Origin: Sporohalobacter salinus
GTDB lineage: Bacteria > Bacillota > Halanaerobiia > Halobacteroidales > Acetohalobiaceae
Direction: 5' to 3'
DNA: 64,000 nt
NCBI RefSeq assembly: GCF_016908635.1
Contig: NZ_JAFBEG010000011.1
Span: 21,133 to 85,132 of the forward strand
Below the pieces are notes generated by a model that was not told where the DNA came from, searched no databases, and was given only the letters and a program-made list of their open reading frames with translations. This document shows positions 1 to 9,728 of this stretch, piece after piece. The position numbers and the translations under genes were made by a program. The stretch's first letter is position 1. Each line of letters begins with the position of its first letter.

Positions 1-230
1 AGAAAAAGAAAGAATCTTATGCTATGAATTATCTCTTTATTGATAACATTGATGATAAAAAAAGAATTAAGAAGCAGATTAAGTATTTGGCTGGAGTAGC
101 GTTAAAAAAGAAGAAGTTGATTACTATTGGTCATATTAGGCCTAATACTATTCTAGCTATTCAAGAGATGATTCCTAAGCTTGAAGAGATGGGGATTCAG
201 TTAGTTTATGTTTCTGAGTTGGTGGATTAA
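1..230 (+). CDS. Divergent polysaccharide deacetylase family protein (C-terminal fragment)
   Basis: The frame is open from the window edge (first full codon at base 3) to the TAA at 228-230, so only the last 75 or so residues are present and the start lies outside. The end reads TIGHIRPNTILAIQEMIPKL, then EEMGIQLVYVSELVD. A 'GHxxPxTlxaixexxpxleexGIxLVxVSeL' ending is typical of the divergent polysaccharide deacetylase (DUF610/YibQ) family, NodB-like proteins usually exported to the envelope. An intrinsic terminator follows about 40 bases downstream, so this is the last gene of its transcript. The family call rests on the C-terminal motif alone. Confidence 0.6.
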   Translation, partial: KKKESYAMNYLFIDNIDDKKRIKKQIKYLAGVALKKKKLITIGHIRPNTILAIQEMIPKLEEMGIQLVYVSELVD

Positions 231-272
231 GTAAGATAATGAAGGCAAAAATTAATATAGTTTTTAATAGGT

Positions 273-309
273 AAAGTTCAATTATCATTATTTGGTAATT
301 GAACTTTTT
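273..309 (+). terminator. Intrinsic terminator after the deacetylase gene
   Basis: A 12-bp perfect stem (273-284 with 296-307, arm AAAGTTCAATTA) has an 11-base loop and runs into TTTTTG. It separates the deacetylase transcript from uvrB. Confidence 0.8.
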
Positions 310-402
310 GTTTATTTTTTCGTTTACTTTAAATAGGATGTTGGTTATAGTATAATAGTAGTAACCATTATTGATTATAAAAGGTTAAAAGGAGTGAAAA
401 TA

Positions 403-2409
403 ATGCCTCAATTTGAATTAGTTTCAGATTATACTCCCTGCGGTGATCAACCGAAAGCTATTGAAAATTTGAAAAGGGGAGTAGAGGCTGAAATGGAGCA
501 TCAGACATTATTAGGAGTTACTGGTTCAGGAAAGACCTTTACTATGGCAAATTTGATTGAGCAGGTTCAAAAACCAACCTTAGTAATTGCTCATAATAAG
601 ACTTTAGCTGCTCAACTTTGTAGTGAGTTTCGCGAGTTCTTTCCTGATAATGCAGTAGAATACTTTGTTAGTTATTATAATTACTACCAACCAGAGGCAT
701 ATGTGCCCCAAACAGACACTTATATAGAAAAAGATGCTTCAATTAATGAAGAGATTGATAGATTACGGTTGGCAGCAACTAGTGATTTATTTGAAAGAGA
801 AGATGTAATTATTGTAGCCAGCGTTTCCTGCATTTATGGTCTTGGTTCGCCGACAGACTATTTGGATTTAACCTGTTTTCTTAAACGGGGAGCAATTAAA
901 GATCGTAAAGAGATTATTAGAGAATTAATTTATATTCAGTATGAACGTAAAGACTTCGATTTAGATCGCGGGAGTTTTCGAGTAAGAGGTGATGTGATTG
1001 AGATACATCCAGCTTATGAAGATAGAGTTTATCGAGTAGAGTTATTTGGTGATGAAATAGATAGAATTCGTGAAGTTAATTCAATAACGGGAGAGATTAA
1101 AGAAGAATTAGAGGAGTTAACAATCTATCCTGCTAGTCACTTTGTTACAAAAGAGGAAAAGTTAAAGCGGGCAATTAAGAGTATTAGAGAGGAATTAGAA
1201 GAACGGCTAGAAAAACTGCGAAATCAGGATAAATTATTAGAGGCTCAGCGTTTAGAACAGCGGACGCGGTATGATTTAGAGATGTTAGAAGAAGTAGGTT
1301 TCTGTCAAGGGATTGAGAATTATTCTCGTCATTTAGCTAATCGAGAACCAGGTTCTAGGCCTCAGACTTTGATTGACTATTTTCCTGATGACTTTTTATT
1401 ATTAATTGATGAGTCTCATAAAACAATTCCTCAAATAGGCGGAATGTATGCTGGGGATAGATCACGAAAAGAGAAGTTAGTAGAACATGGTTTTAGATTA
1501 CCATCAGCTTTAGATAATAGACCTTTAGAGTTTGAAGAATTTGAGAGTCTTATTAACCAGGCTGTCTATATTTCAGCAACACCAGGGCCTTATGAAAAAG
1601 AACATAGTCAGCAGATAGTAGAACAGATTATTCGCCCAACAGGACTTGTTGATCCTGAGATAGATGTTCGGCCTACAGGAGGTCAGATTGATAACTTATT
1701 ATCAGAGATTCGTAAAGTAGTGGATTGTGATGAACGTGTTTTAATTACAACTTTAACTAAACAGATGGCCGAAGATTTGACAGAGTATTTGGGTAACGCC
1801 GGAGTACAAGTTAGATATCTTCATTCAGATATAGATACCATTGAGCGGTTAGAGATTATTCGCGATCTGCGGCAGGGAGAGTTTGATGTCTTAGTTGGAA
1901 TTAACCTCCTGCGGGAAGGATTGGATATTCCTGAGGTTTCTTTGGTAGCCATTCTAGATGCTGATAAAGAAGGATTCTTGCGTTCTACTCGTTCTTTAAT
2001 TCAGACAATTGGACGTGCAGCTCGCAATGTTAGTGGAAGAGTAATTATGTATGGTGATAAAGTAACAGATTCAATGAAAGAAGCTATCGAGGAAACTAAC
2101 CGCCGAAGAGAGATTCAACAGGAATTTAATGAAAAGAATAATATTACTCCTCAAACTATAATTAAACCTGTACGGGAAGTACTTCGACCAGTAGATATGG
2201 TGGCTGAAGATAATAATGTTGAATATGATAGTGAAGAACCAGAAGATAGAGAGGTGAGTGAAATGACAGTTGAGGAGATCAAAGAATTAATAATTGAATT
2301 GGAAGCAGAGATGGAAGAGGCATCTGACAATTTAGAGTTTGAATTAGCAGCTCAGATTAGAGACGAGATAGAGGAATTAAATGAAGAATTAGAACTAAGG
2401 TCAGAATAA
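403..2409 (+). CDS. uvrB: UvrABC system protein B
   Basis: DNA-damage recognition helicase of nucleotide excision repair. UvrA loads it onto damaged DNA and it then recruits UvrC. Visible parts are the N-terminal [20 protein letters not shown], Walker A GVTGSGKT, the [12 protein letters not shown] beta-hairpin region, the DESHKTIPQ box, the helicase C-terminal motifs ([29 protein letters not shown]) and a C-terminal UVR motif that contacts UvrC. The open frame begins at a GTG at 394, but an AAAGGAG at 387-393 fits the ATG at 403 (668 aa), the usual UvrB start. A TATAAT at 351-356 could be its -10 element, but no good -35 is seen. It is followed about 200 bases later by uvrA. Confidence 0.97.
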   Translation: MPQFELVSDYTPCGDQPKAIENLKRGVEAEMEHQTLLGVTGSGKTFTMANLIEQVQKPTLVIAHNKTLAAQLCSEFREFFPDNAVEYFVSYYNYYQPEAYVPQTDTYIEKDASINEEIDRLRLAATSDLFEREDVIIVASVSCIYGLGSPTDYLDLTCFLKRGAIKDRKEIIRELIYIQYERKDFDLDRGSFRVRGDVIEIHPAYEDRVYRVELFGDEIDRIREVNSITGEIKEELEELTIYPASHFVTKEEKLKRAIKSIREELEERLEKLRNQDKLLEAQRLEQRTRYDLEMLEEVGFCQGIENYSRHLANREPGSRPQTLIDYFPDDFLLLIDESHKTIPQIGGMYAGDRSRKEKLVEHGFRLPSALDNRPLEFEEFESLINQAVYISATPGPYEKEHSQQIVEQIIRPTGLVDPEIDVRPTGGQIDNLLSEIRKVVDCDERVLITTLTKQMAEDLTEYLGNAGVQVRYLHSDIDTIERLEIIRDLRQGEFDVLVGINLLREGLDIPEVSLVAILDADKEGFLRSTRSLIQTIGRAARNVSGRVIMYGDKVTDSMKEAIEETNRRREIQQEFNEKNNITPQTIIKPVREVLRPVDMVAEDNNVEYDSEEPEDREVSEMTVEEIKELIIELEAEMEEASDNLEFELAAQIRDEIEELNEELELRSE

Positions 2410-2494
2410 ATATTAAGGATATGACTTTTTTATTAGACTTATCATTCTAGATTTTTTGACTTAGAATATATTATTTTGGTAAAGTTTACTATAG

Positions 2495-2577
2495 TTTAAA
2501 ATTTGTAATTTCTCTGGTATAATAGAGCCGGAATCAAGAGAATAGACTTTGCAATTAATAATCATTACTGGTATAAT
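2495..2577 (+). promoter_or_regulatory. Tandem extended -10 promoters for uvrA
   Basis: Two candidate sigma-A promoters lie in the uvrB-uvrA gap. The first has TTTAAA at 2495-2500, a 17-base spacer and TATAAT at 2518-2523 preceded by TGG (extended -10). The second has TTGCAA at 2549-2554, a 17-base spacer and TATAAT at 2572-2577, again with TGG in front. The second would start transcription just upstream of the uvrA ribosome-binding site. I saw no obvious LexA box, either GAAC-N4-GTTC or CGAACATATGTTCG type. Confidence 0.6.
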
Positions 2578-2611
2578 ATTATGTAATGTAAATTATCATG
2601 AGGTGATCAGA

Positions 2612-5422
2612 ATGGTAAAAGATAGAATAGTTGTCAAGGGAGCTCAGGAACATAATTTAAAAGATTTAGATATCGAGATTCCTCGTAATGAATTAATAGT
2701 AATTACTGGTTTGAGTGGTTCTGGTAAGTCCTCATTAGCATTTGATACTATTTATGCAGAGGGACAGCGTAGATATGTAGAGTCACTTTCGTCTTATGCT
2801 CGTCAGTTTTTAGGTCAGATGGAGAAACCTAAAGTTGAGTATATTGAAGGGTTATCACCTTCGATTTCTATTGATCAAAAGAATAGTAGTCAGAATCCTC
2901 GATCTACAGTGGGAACTGTTACCGAAATTTATGATTATCTTCGGCTATTATATGCTAGAGTTGGCACGCCGCATTGTCCTGAATGTGGTGAGGAGATTAC
3001 TTCCCAGACGATTGATGAGATTGTAGATCAAGTATTGGAGTTAGAAGAGCGGACAAAGCTTCAAATTTTGGCACCTATAGTTAAGGACCGTAAGGGTGAG
3101 CATAAAGAATTACTAAAAAATATGCAGCGAGAAGGATATGTTCGAGTTAAAGTTGATGGTGAAGTTAAGGATTTAGCTGAGGAGATTAATCTAGATCCTA
3201 ATAAGCGTCATCGAATTGAAGTAGTAATTGATAGGTTGATTATTAAAGATGAAATTAAAGAACGCTTGACTGATTCATTAGAGACGGCTCTGGATTTAGG
3301 AGAAGGGCTAGTAATTGTTGATGTGATTGATGGTGAAGAACAGCTTTTTAGTGCAAATTTTGCTTGTCCTGATTGTGGTATTAATTTAGAAGAATTAACG
3401 CCGAGAATGTTTTCTTTTAATAGTCCTTATGGTGCTTGTTCAACTTGCGGCGGTTTAGGTACTAAACGTGAGTTTGATCCAGATTTAATTTTAGATTATG
3501 ATCAATCAATTAATGATGGAGCGATTATTCCTTGGCGAAGATCCCGTAGTAAATATTACCCGCAAGTATTAGAAGCTTTAGCTGAGCATTTTGATTTTAG
3601 TTTGGATACACCGCTTAAGAAACTTGATGATGAAATAGTAGATATGATTGTTTACGGTACTTCCGAGGAAGTAAGCTTTAGATATACAAATCGCTATAAT
3701 CGAACGCGAATGCATACTACTAAATTCAAGGGGATTATAGGCTATTTAAAACGGAGATTAAATAAGGCTAAATCAGATAAAGGTCAGAAAAAGTTAGAAA
3801 AATATATGAGTATCGGTAAGTGTCCTGATTGTGAAGGCGGTAGATTAAATCCCAAGAGCTTAGCGGTAACTGTTGGTGGTTATTCTATTAATGAAGTAAC
3901 AAGATTGCCGATTGAAGAAGCTTATGATTTCTTTAATCAATTAGAGTTAAGTGATAGAGAAGAATTAATTGGCGGTCAGATTCTAAAAGAGATTCGAGAG
4001 CGATTAAGTTTTCTTAATAATGTAGGGTTGAATTATTTAACTTTAAGTAGATCAGCAGGAACATTATCTGGCGGGGAGTCACAGCGGATTAGGTTAGCAA
4101 CTCAGATAGGCTCTAGTTTAGTAGGAGTACTTTATATTTTGGACGAGCCTAGTATTGGGCTTCACCAGCGAGATAATGAACGTTTAATTAATACTTTACA
4201 GGATTTGCGTGATGTAGGTAATACAGTAGTAGTAGTTGAACATGATGAAGAGACAATCAGAGAAGCAGACCATATTATAGATATGGGTCCTGGAGCTGGA
4301 AAGCACGGTGGAGAAGTTGTAGCTCAGGGGGAGCAAAAAGATATTATGGCTGTAGAAGAATCTTTAACCGGTCAATATCTTGCAGGAGAAAAAGAGATTC
4401 CAGTACCAGAAGAGAGATATCAACCTAATGGTGAGTATTTGGAGATTAAAGGAGCCCGCCAGCATAATTTAAAGGATATAGATGTTAAGCTGCCTCTGGG
4501 GGTTTTCACCTGCATTACAGGTGTTTCCGGTTCTGGGAAGAGTACTTTAATTAATGAGATTCTAAATAAAAGATTGATGCAGGAGTTTTATAAATCAAAA
4601 GAGAAGCCAGGCGATCATGATAAAATTATTGGACTAGATCAGATAGATAAGGTAGTTAATATTGATCAGTCACCAATCGGAAGAACTCCTAGATCGAATC
4701 CAGCTACCTATACTAAAGTCTTTGATTATATTCGAGAAGTCTTTGCCAAAACACCAGAAGCTAAACGTCGCGGTTATAAGAAAGGGCGTTTTAGTTTTAA
4801 TGTTAAAGGTGGACGCTGTGAAGCTTGTAGCGGTGATGGTATTATTCAGATAGAAATGCATTTTTTAGCTGATGTTTATGTTCCTTGTGAAGTTTGTGGC
4901 GGCAAGCGGTATAATAGTGAAACTTTAGAGATTAAATATAAAGGTAAAACGATTGCTGATGTTCTGGAAATGACTGTTGAAGAGGCATTAGAATTTTTCG
5001 ATAATATTCCAAAGATTAAGCGGAGATTGCAGACACTATATGATGTAGGTTTAGGGTATATTAAATTAGGTCAGCCTTCTACTACTCTATCTGGTGGTGA
5101 AGCACAGCGAGTTAAGATTGCTACTGAATTAAGTAAGCGAAGTACTGGTAGTACTGTCTATATTCTTGATGAACCGACAACAGGTCTTCATTTTGCTGAT
5201 GTCAAGAAGTTATTAGAAGTTTTAAAGCGATTGCGTGAAGGCGGCAATACTATTATTGTAATTGAGCATAATTTAGAGGTGATTAAATCTGCCGATTATA
5301 TTGTTGATCTCGGCCCCGAAGGGGGTAGAGATGGGGGAGAAGTAATTGCTACTGGTACACCAGAAGAATTAACTCAGGTGAAGCATTCTTATACAGGGGA
5401 ATGTTTACAACAGGTGTTATAA
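2612..5422 (+). CDS. uvrA: UvrABC system protein A
   Basis: Damage-sensing ABC ATPase of nucleotide excision repair, 936 aa. It carries two ABC modules: Walker [15 protein letters not shown] near the N-terminus with signature [14 protein letters not shown], and [14 protein letters not shown] with [17 protein letters not shown] in the second half. Cys-pair zinc modules are visible (CPECG, CPDCG, CSTCGG, CEACSG, CEVCGG), as in UvrA. A longer in-frame reading begins at a TTG at 2549, but that TTG is part of a -35-like element. The ATG at 2612 has a GAGGTGAT ribosome-binding site and starts [18 protein letters not shown], the normal UvrA N-terminus. uvrC follows 25 bases after the stop, probably cotranscribed. 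Confidence 0.97.
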   Translation: MVKDRIVVKGAQEHNLKDLDIEIPRNELIVITGLSGSGKSSLAFDTIYAEGQRRYVESLSSYARQFLGQMEKPKVEYIEGLSPSISIDQKNSSQNPRSTVGTVTEIYDYLRLLYARVGTPHCPECGEEITSQTIDEIVDQVLELEERTKLQILAPIVKDRKGEHKELLKNMQREGYVRVKVDGEVKDLAEEINLDPNKRHRIEVVIDRLIIKDEIKERLTDSLETALDLGEGLVIVDVIDGEEQLFSANFACPDCGINLEELTPRMFSFNSPYGACSTCGGLGTKREFDPDLILDYDQSINDGAIIPWRRSRSKYYPQVLEALAEHFDFSLDTPLKKLDDEIVDMIVYGTSEEVSFRYTNRYNRTRMHTTKFKGIIGYLKRRLNKAKSDKGQKKLEKYMSIGKCPDCEGGRLNPKSLAVTVGGYSINEVTRLPIEEAYDFFNQLELSDREELIGGQILKEIRERLSFLNNVGLNYLTLSRSAGTLSGGESQRIRLATQIGSSLVGVLYILDEPSIGLHQRDNERLINTLQDLRDVGNTVVVVEHDEETIREADHIIDMGPGAGKHGGEVVAQGEQKDIMAVEESLTGQYLAGEKEIPVPEERYQPNGEYLEIKGARQHNLKDIDVKLPLGVFTCITGVSGSGKSTLINEILNKRLMQEFYKSKEKPGDHDKIIGLDQIDKVVNIDQSPIGRTPRSNPATYTKVFDYIREVFAKTPEAKRRGYKKGRFSFNVKGGRCEACSGDGIIQIEMHFLADVYVPCEVCGGKRYNSETLEIKYKGKTIADVLEMTVEEALEFFDNIPKIKRRLQTLYDVGLGYIKLGQPSTTLSGGEAQRVKIATELSKRSTGSTVYILDEPTTGLHFADVKKLLEVLKRLREGGNTIIVIEHNLEVIKSADYIVDLGPEGGRDGGEVIATGTPEELTQVKHSYTGECLQQVL

Positions 5423-5447
5423 ATTGAGAAGCTGATGGAGTGATAAT

Positions 5448-7271
5448 ATGGATATAGAAAAACAATTAGATAACCTACCTGATGCGTCAGGAGTTTATCT
5501 GATGAAGAATAAAGCCGGGGAAGTTATCTATGTGGGCAAGGCCAAATCACTGCGGAAAAGAGTTCGGTCTTACTTTCAAAAGTCAAGAAATCATTCCTTT
5601 AAGACAAAGGCTTTAGTAAAGAGAATAGATGATATTGATTATATTATCACTGATTCAGAAGTAGAAGCCTTAATTTTAGAAGCAACTATGATTAAAAAGC
5701 ATAATCCTAAATTTAATATTAGACTAAAGGATGATAAGACTTATCCCTATATTAAGGTAACTACCAATGAGGATTATCCTCGGGTTTTTAAGACTAGAAT
5801 TGTAAAAAAAGATGGAGCTAAATACTTTGGCCCCTATACTGATGTTAATGCTGTGCATAAGACTTTAAAGCTTTTGCGCGATTTATTTCCGCTTCGAGAT
5901 TGTAAGAAGGATATTTCTCAGAAAGAAAAAAAGGATAGAGCTTGTCTTAATTATCATATTGAAAAATGCTTGGGTCCTTGTGTAAATAATGTTGATTTAG
6001 ATAAGTATAAAACGATGGTAGATGAAATATGTCTTTTTTTAAAGGGCAAACAGCAGGATTTAATTGAAGAATTGAAAGAAGAAATGGAACAGGCTGCTGA
6101 TAAACAGGAATTTGAACGAGCAGCTGAACTAAGAGATCAGATAGAGGCTATAAAAAAGATAACCGAAAAACAGAAAGTGGTTTCCTCTGATTTTGCTGAT
6201 CAGGATGTAATTGCCACGTCACATCAAGATGATCTAGCTTGCGTTCAGGTAATGGTAGTTAGAAATGGTAGATTAGTAGGAGAAGAAGATTTTATTATGG
6301 AAGGTACTTCAGTAGAAGCAATTAATGAAACCTTGATTGCTTTTTTAAAACAGTATTATATGAATGCTAATTATATTCCTAAAGAGGTATTATTAGAGAT
6401 TGAGATTGAAGATAAAGAGATAATTGAAGATTGGTTAAATGACAAACGGGGTTCTAGAGTTTATCTTAGAGCACCGCAGCGTGGAGCCAAGAATCAGTTG
6501 ATTAATATGGCTCAACGTAATGCTAAGTATAATCTAAAGGATTACTTGATTAAGTCTGATTATCAGAAGAGAAAGCCTCTAAAAGCTGTAAAAGAACTGC
6601 AGACTTATTTAGATTTAAGTCAACCTCCTATTAGGATTGAAGGTTTTGACATTTCAAATATTCAGGGAACTGATCCTGTTGCTTCGTTGGTAGTATTTGA
6701 AAATGGGAGTTCTAAAAAAGGAGATTATAGGCGGTTTAAGATTAAAACAGTTGAAGGTCCTGATGATTTTGCTATGATGAAAGAAGTAATTAAACGGCGT
6801 TATTCTCGGCTGTTAGAAGAAGATAGGAAATTACCTGATTTAATCTTGATTGATGGCGGTAAAGGACAGTTGAATGCTGCTTTAGAGGTTTTAGATGAAT
6901 TAGGAATTAATGATCAGGCCATTATTGGCTTAGCTAAAAAGAAAGAGGAGGTTTTTGTAGAAGGCAAGTCAGATCCGATAATTCTTCCTCGAGATTCGGA
7001 AGCATTATATCTTCTGCAGAGGGTTAGGGATGAAGCTCACCGTTTTGCTGTTAATTATCATCGTAAACTACGGTCACGGCGGGTAACTCATTCTATGTTA
7101 GATGATATTCCCGGTATCGGTCAGAAACGACGAGAACGCTTATTACAATACTTTGGTTCATTAGATAAGATAAGGAAGGCTTCAGTTGAAGAATTAAGTG
7201 AGGTTAGAGGCATCAGTGAGGGGATAGCTACTACGGTTTATAATTATTTACGTGAGCATACAAGACCATAA
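5448..7271 (+). CDS. uvrC: UvrABC system protein C
   Basis: Dual-incision nuclease of nucleotide excision repair, 607 aa. The domain order is an N-terminal GIY-YIG nuclease (SGVYLMKNKAGEVIYVGKAK, residues about 14-33), a central Cys cluster (DRACLNYHIEKCLGPC), a UVR motif that binds UvrB (QEFERAAELRDQIEAI), the RNase H-like nuclease (GFDISNIQGTDPVAS and DLILIDGGKGQLNAA) and C-terminal tandem helix-hairpin-helix motifs (IPGIGQKRRERLL and VRGISEGIA). GGAGTGAT precedes the ATG. It closes a complete uvrB-uvrA-uvrC set, with a strong terminator 30 bases downstream. Confidence 0.97.
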   Translation: MDIEKQLDNLPDASGVYLMKNKAGEVIYVGKAKSLRKRVRSYFQKSRNHSFKTKALVKRIDDIDYIITDSEVEALILEATMIKKHNPKFNIRLKDDKTYPYIKVTTNEDYPRVFKTRIVKKDGAKYFGPYTDVNAVHKTLKLLRDLFPLRDCKKDISQKEKKDRACLNYHIEKCLGPCVNNVDLDKYKTMVDEICLFLKGKQQDLIEELKEEMEQAADKQEFERAAELRDQIEAIKKITEKQKVVSSDFADQDVIATSHQDDLACVQVMVVRNGRLVGEEDFIMEGTSVEAINETLIAFLKQYYMNANYIPKEVLLEIEIEDKEIIEDWLNDKRGSRVYLRAPQRGAKNQLINMAQRNAKYNLKDYLIKSDYQKRKPLKAVKELQTYLDLSQPPIRIEGFDISNIQGTDPVASLVVFENGSSKKGDYRRFKIKTVEGPDDFAMMKEVIKRRYSRLLEEDRKLPDLILIDGGKGQLNAALEVLDELGINDQAIIGLAKKKEEVFVEGKSDPIILPRDSEALYLLQRVRDEAHRFAVNYHRKLRSRRVTHSMLDDIPGIGQKRRERLLQYFGSLDKIRKASVEELSEVRGISEGIATTVYNYLREHTRP

Positions 7272-7302
7272 TTGAATAAGTTAGATTGGGTATTGAAGAT
7301 TG

Positions 7303-7336
7303 AAACTGCTGATATAATATCAGCAGTTTTTATTTT
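7303..7336 (+). terminator. Intrinsic terminator after uvrC
   Basis: A 12-bp perfect stem (7303-7314 with 7318-7329, arm AAACTGCTGATA) with a TAA loop, running into TTTTTATTTTT. Confidence 0.9.
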
Positions 7337-7349
7337 TGATTAAACTGTC

Positions 7350-7378
7350 TTGACTTTTCAGAAAGATTATAATATAAT
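7350..7378 (+). promoter_or_regulatory. Sigma-A promoter of the fructose PTS operon
   Basis: TTGACT at 7350-7355, a 17-base spacer, then TATAAT at 7373-7378. It lies directly after the uvrC terminator, leaving a leader of about 110 bases before fruR. Confidence 0.8.
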
Positions 7379-7431
7379 CACAAATAAGAGTAAATAAGCA
7401 TAAACGATCAAAAAACAGCTATATTTCAGCG

Positions 7432-7449
7432 AGATTTGAGCAAAAATCT
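7432..7449 (+). promoter_or_regulatory. Candidate FruR operator (inverted repeat)
   Basis: AGATTT at 7432-7437 and AAATCT at 7444-7449 form a small inverted repeat between promoter and fruR. A related CAAAAA-containing stretch lies at 7408-7416. DeoR-family FruR proteins commonly bind their own leader; that this repeat is the site is inference. Confidence 0.35.
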
Positions 7450-7495
7450 ATGATTGGTTATATAGTTAGTTCATTATAGAAAGTGAGGGATAGCT

Positions 7496-8257
7496 TTGTT
7501 TGCTGAAGAGAGACAAAAGAAGATTTTAGAATTAATTAAACAAAGAGATTCTGTAAAAGTAAATCAATTAAGTGAAAAATTTAGTGTTTCACCATCTACT
7601 ATTAGAAGGGATTTAAAAGAATTAGAACAGGAAAATTTAATTAAAAGAACACATGGGGGAGCAGTAAATAATGAAAGTATGAAATTCGAACCGTCTGTTT
7701 CAGAAAAGGAAGAGCAGCGATTAAAAGAAAAAGAGTGGATTGGAAGTGCAGCTGCAAATTTAGTTGTTGATGGTGAAAGTATAATATTAGATGCTGGGAC
7801 TACCACTGCTCAAATTGCTAAAAATTTAACAGAAGGTTCTGATTTAACAGTTATAACTAACGGAATTAATGTTGCAGCTGAACTAGAAAAAATTGAAGGA
7901 ATAGAGATATTAGTTGCTGGTGGTAGATTGAAACAGAAAACATTATCATTAATAGGATCAATAGCTCAACAGATGCTAAAAAAGATTAAAGTAGACAAAG
8001 CCTTCATTGGAGTTAATGGAATTACCGTTGAAGATGGTTTAACTACTCCGGATATTGAAGAAGCAAAGACAAAAGAAATTATGATAGAAACAGCTAAAGA
8101 AGTAATTGTTGTTGCCGATCATAGTAAGTTTGGTCAAGTAACTTTTGCTCAGATCTGTTCTTTAGAAAAGATAGATAAAATTATTACTGATAAAACTATA
8201 GATGATGAAATATTAGATGAATATTTACAATTAGGTATAGATGTTGACATAATTTAG
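7496..8257 (+). CDS. fruR: DeoR-family transcriptional regulator of the fructose operon
   Basis: Probable repressor of the fructose operon that follows, 253 aa. The N-terminal DeoR helix-turn-helix reads QLSEKFSVSPSTIRRDLKEL (residues about 23-42), followed by KRTHGGAV. The C-terminal sugar-phosphate sensor domain shows ILDAGTTTAQIAKNL and VVADHSKFGQV. The start is TTG, with GTGAGGGA about 6 bases upstream. It is the first gene after a good promoter and sits 14 bases before fruK, so it is probably autoregulated. The likely effector is fructose 1-phosphate, by analogy with family members in fru operons. Confidence 0.88.
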   Translation: MFAEERQKKILELIKQRDSVKVNQLSEKFSVSPSTIRRDLKELEQENLIKRTHGGAVNNESMKFEPSVSEKEEQRLKEKEWIGSAAANLVVDGESIILDAGTTTAQIAKNLTEGSDLTVITNGINVAAELEKIEGIEILVAGGRLKQKTLSLIGSIAQQMLKKIKVDKAFIGVNGITVEDGLTTPDIEEAKTKEIMIETAKEVIVVADHSKFGQVTFAQICSLEKIDKIITDKTIDDEILDEYLQLGIDVDII

Positions 8258-8271
8258 AGAGGAGGTTTTAG

Positions 8272-9204
8272 ATGATAATTACTTTAACTTTAAACCCAGC
8301 TATAGATAAGATGTTAACTGTAGATGATTTTCAACTTGATAAAGTAAATCGAGCCAAAGATGTTAGACGTGATATAGGTGGAAAAGGTATTAATGTTTCT
8401 AAAGTAGTAGCAGAACTAGGTGGTAAGACTACAGCTTTAGGATTATTAGCTGGGAATAATGGAAACTTTATTGTGAATAGATTAGATGAATTAGGGATTA
8501 TACATAATTTTACTTGGTTAGATGGAGAAACACGTACTAATTTGAAGTTAGTTGATATTCAAAAAAGTCATGAAATAGAGATAAATGAACCTGGATTTAG
8601 AGTAACAGATAGTGATATTGATAATTTGAAATCAGATTTATTAGATACAGTTACTGAAGATGATTTTGTAGTTTTATCCGGCAGCTTACCTAGAAATGTA
8701 CCATCGAATATTTATGCAGATTTAATTACTGATATCAAGAATAGCGGTGGAAAAGCTGTTTTAGATACTTCTGGTTTTCCATTAACAGTTGGTTTAAAAG
8801 CTAAGCCTTATCTCATAAAACCCAATCTATCGGAATTAGAAGAATTAGTTAATGAAGAATTGGAGACATTAGACCAGATTGTGAGAGCAGGGAAAAAGGT
8901 TTACCACCAAGGGATTAAGGTAGTGATTATATCTTTAGGTAGTGAGGGGTCAATTATAATCAGTAATCAAGGAGTTTGGAAGCTAACTTCTTCAGCTGTA
9001 GAGGTTAAAAGTACAGTAGGAGCAGGGGATACTTTGGTAGGAGCTTTAGTGCTACAGTTGAATCAAGGAGTAAAGTTAAAGCAGGCAATTACTTATGCTG
9101 CTGCTGCTAGTGTGAATAGTGTAACTAAGCCAGGTACTCAACTTTGTCAGCAGACTGAAGTTGAGCAGTTTTTAGAGTTAATTAATGTTGAGGAGTTAGA
9201 ATAG
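8272..9204 (+). CDS. fruK: 1-phosphofructokinase
   Basis: PfkB-family kinase converting fructose 1-phosphate plus ATP to fructose 1,6-bisphosphate, 310 aa. The N-terminus MIITLTLNPAIDKML is typical of 1-phosphofructokinases. The two PfkB signatures are present: GGKGINVSKVVAELGG (residues about 38-53) and the C-terminal STVGAGDTLVGA containing the catalytic Asp. An AGAGGAGG ribosome-binding site lies just upstream. Position between fruR and the fructose PTS genes favours fructose 1-phosphate over tagatose 6-phosphate as substrate. Confidence 0.93.
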   Translation: MIITLTLNPAIDKMLTVDDFQLDKVNRAKDVRRDIGGKGINVSKVVAELGGKTTALGLLAGNNGNFIVNRLDELGIIHNFTWLDGETRTNLKLVDIQKSHEIEINEPGFRVTDSDIDNLKSDLLDTVTEDDFVVLSGSLPRNVPSNIYADLITDIKNSGGKAVLDTSGFPLTVGLKAKPYLIKPNLSELEELVNEELETLDQIVRAGKKVYHQGIKVVIISLGSEGSIIISNQGVWKLTSSAVEVKSTVGAGDTLVGALVLQLNQGVKLKQAITYAAAASVNSVTKPGTQLCQQTEVEQFLELINVEELE

Positions 9205-9255
9205 TAAAAATATTAATTTTGAAAGGAAGAATGTTAAATTAAAGGAGGGGTAAAA

Positions 9256-9708
9256 ATGGAGATTAGTGATTTATTAATTCCTAAATTAATTGAGTTGAAT
9301 TTAGAGGCTAAAACTAAAAATGATGCTTTACGTGAATTAGTTAATCTATTAGCAGCGGAAGACAAAATTACTTCTAAAGAAGAATTTTATCAAGTTATTT
9401 TGGATCGGGAAGAAAAGAGTACTACTGGAGTAGGAAATGGGGTGGCTATACCTCACGGTAAAAGCGAGGTAGTTAAGGAACCAGCATTAGTTTTTGCTAA
9501 AACTGAGGAAGGAATTGAGTTTGATAGTCTTGATGAGCAGCCGGCTAAGATTTTCTTTATGATTGCAGTTCCTAAAACCGGAACCGACGATCATTTGAAG
9601 ATATTAGCCCAATTATCTCGTAAGTTGATGCATGATGATTTCAGGCAAGATTTATTAGCTGCCCAGTCAAAAAAGGAAATTTTAAGTGTAATAGATGAGC
9701 ATGAATAA
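9256..9708 (+). CDS. fruB: PTS fructose-specific EIIA component
   Basis: Cytoplasmic phosphocarrier domain of the fructose PTS, 150 aa. It receives phosphate from HPr on a His and passes it to the EIIB Cys. The PTS_EIIA_2 active-site stretch TTGVGNGVAIPHGKSE is present with the His at residue 67. Here IIA is a separate protein, whereas many Firmicutes fuse IIA, IIB and IIC into one FruA. AAAGGAGGGG precedes the ATG, and the IIBC gene starts 20 bases downstream. The symbol follows common usage for a fructose IIA and is not certain. Confidence 0.9.
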   Translation: MEISDLLIPKLIELNLEAKTKNDALRELVNLLAAEDKITSKEEFYQVILDREEKSTTGVGNGVAIPHGKSEVVKEPALVFAKTEEGIEFDSLDEQPAKIFFMIAVPKTGTDDHLKILAQLSRKLMHDDFRQDLLAAQSKKEILSVIDEHE

Positions 9709-9728
9709 TTAAATAAGGAGGGAGAATA

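Noticed and set aside
2549..2611. Longer uvrA start at the TTG at 2549
   Set aside because: The TTG lies in a -35-like element and the extension is not homologous to UvrA; the ATG at 2612 has a good ribosome-binding site and the usual UvrA N-terminus.
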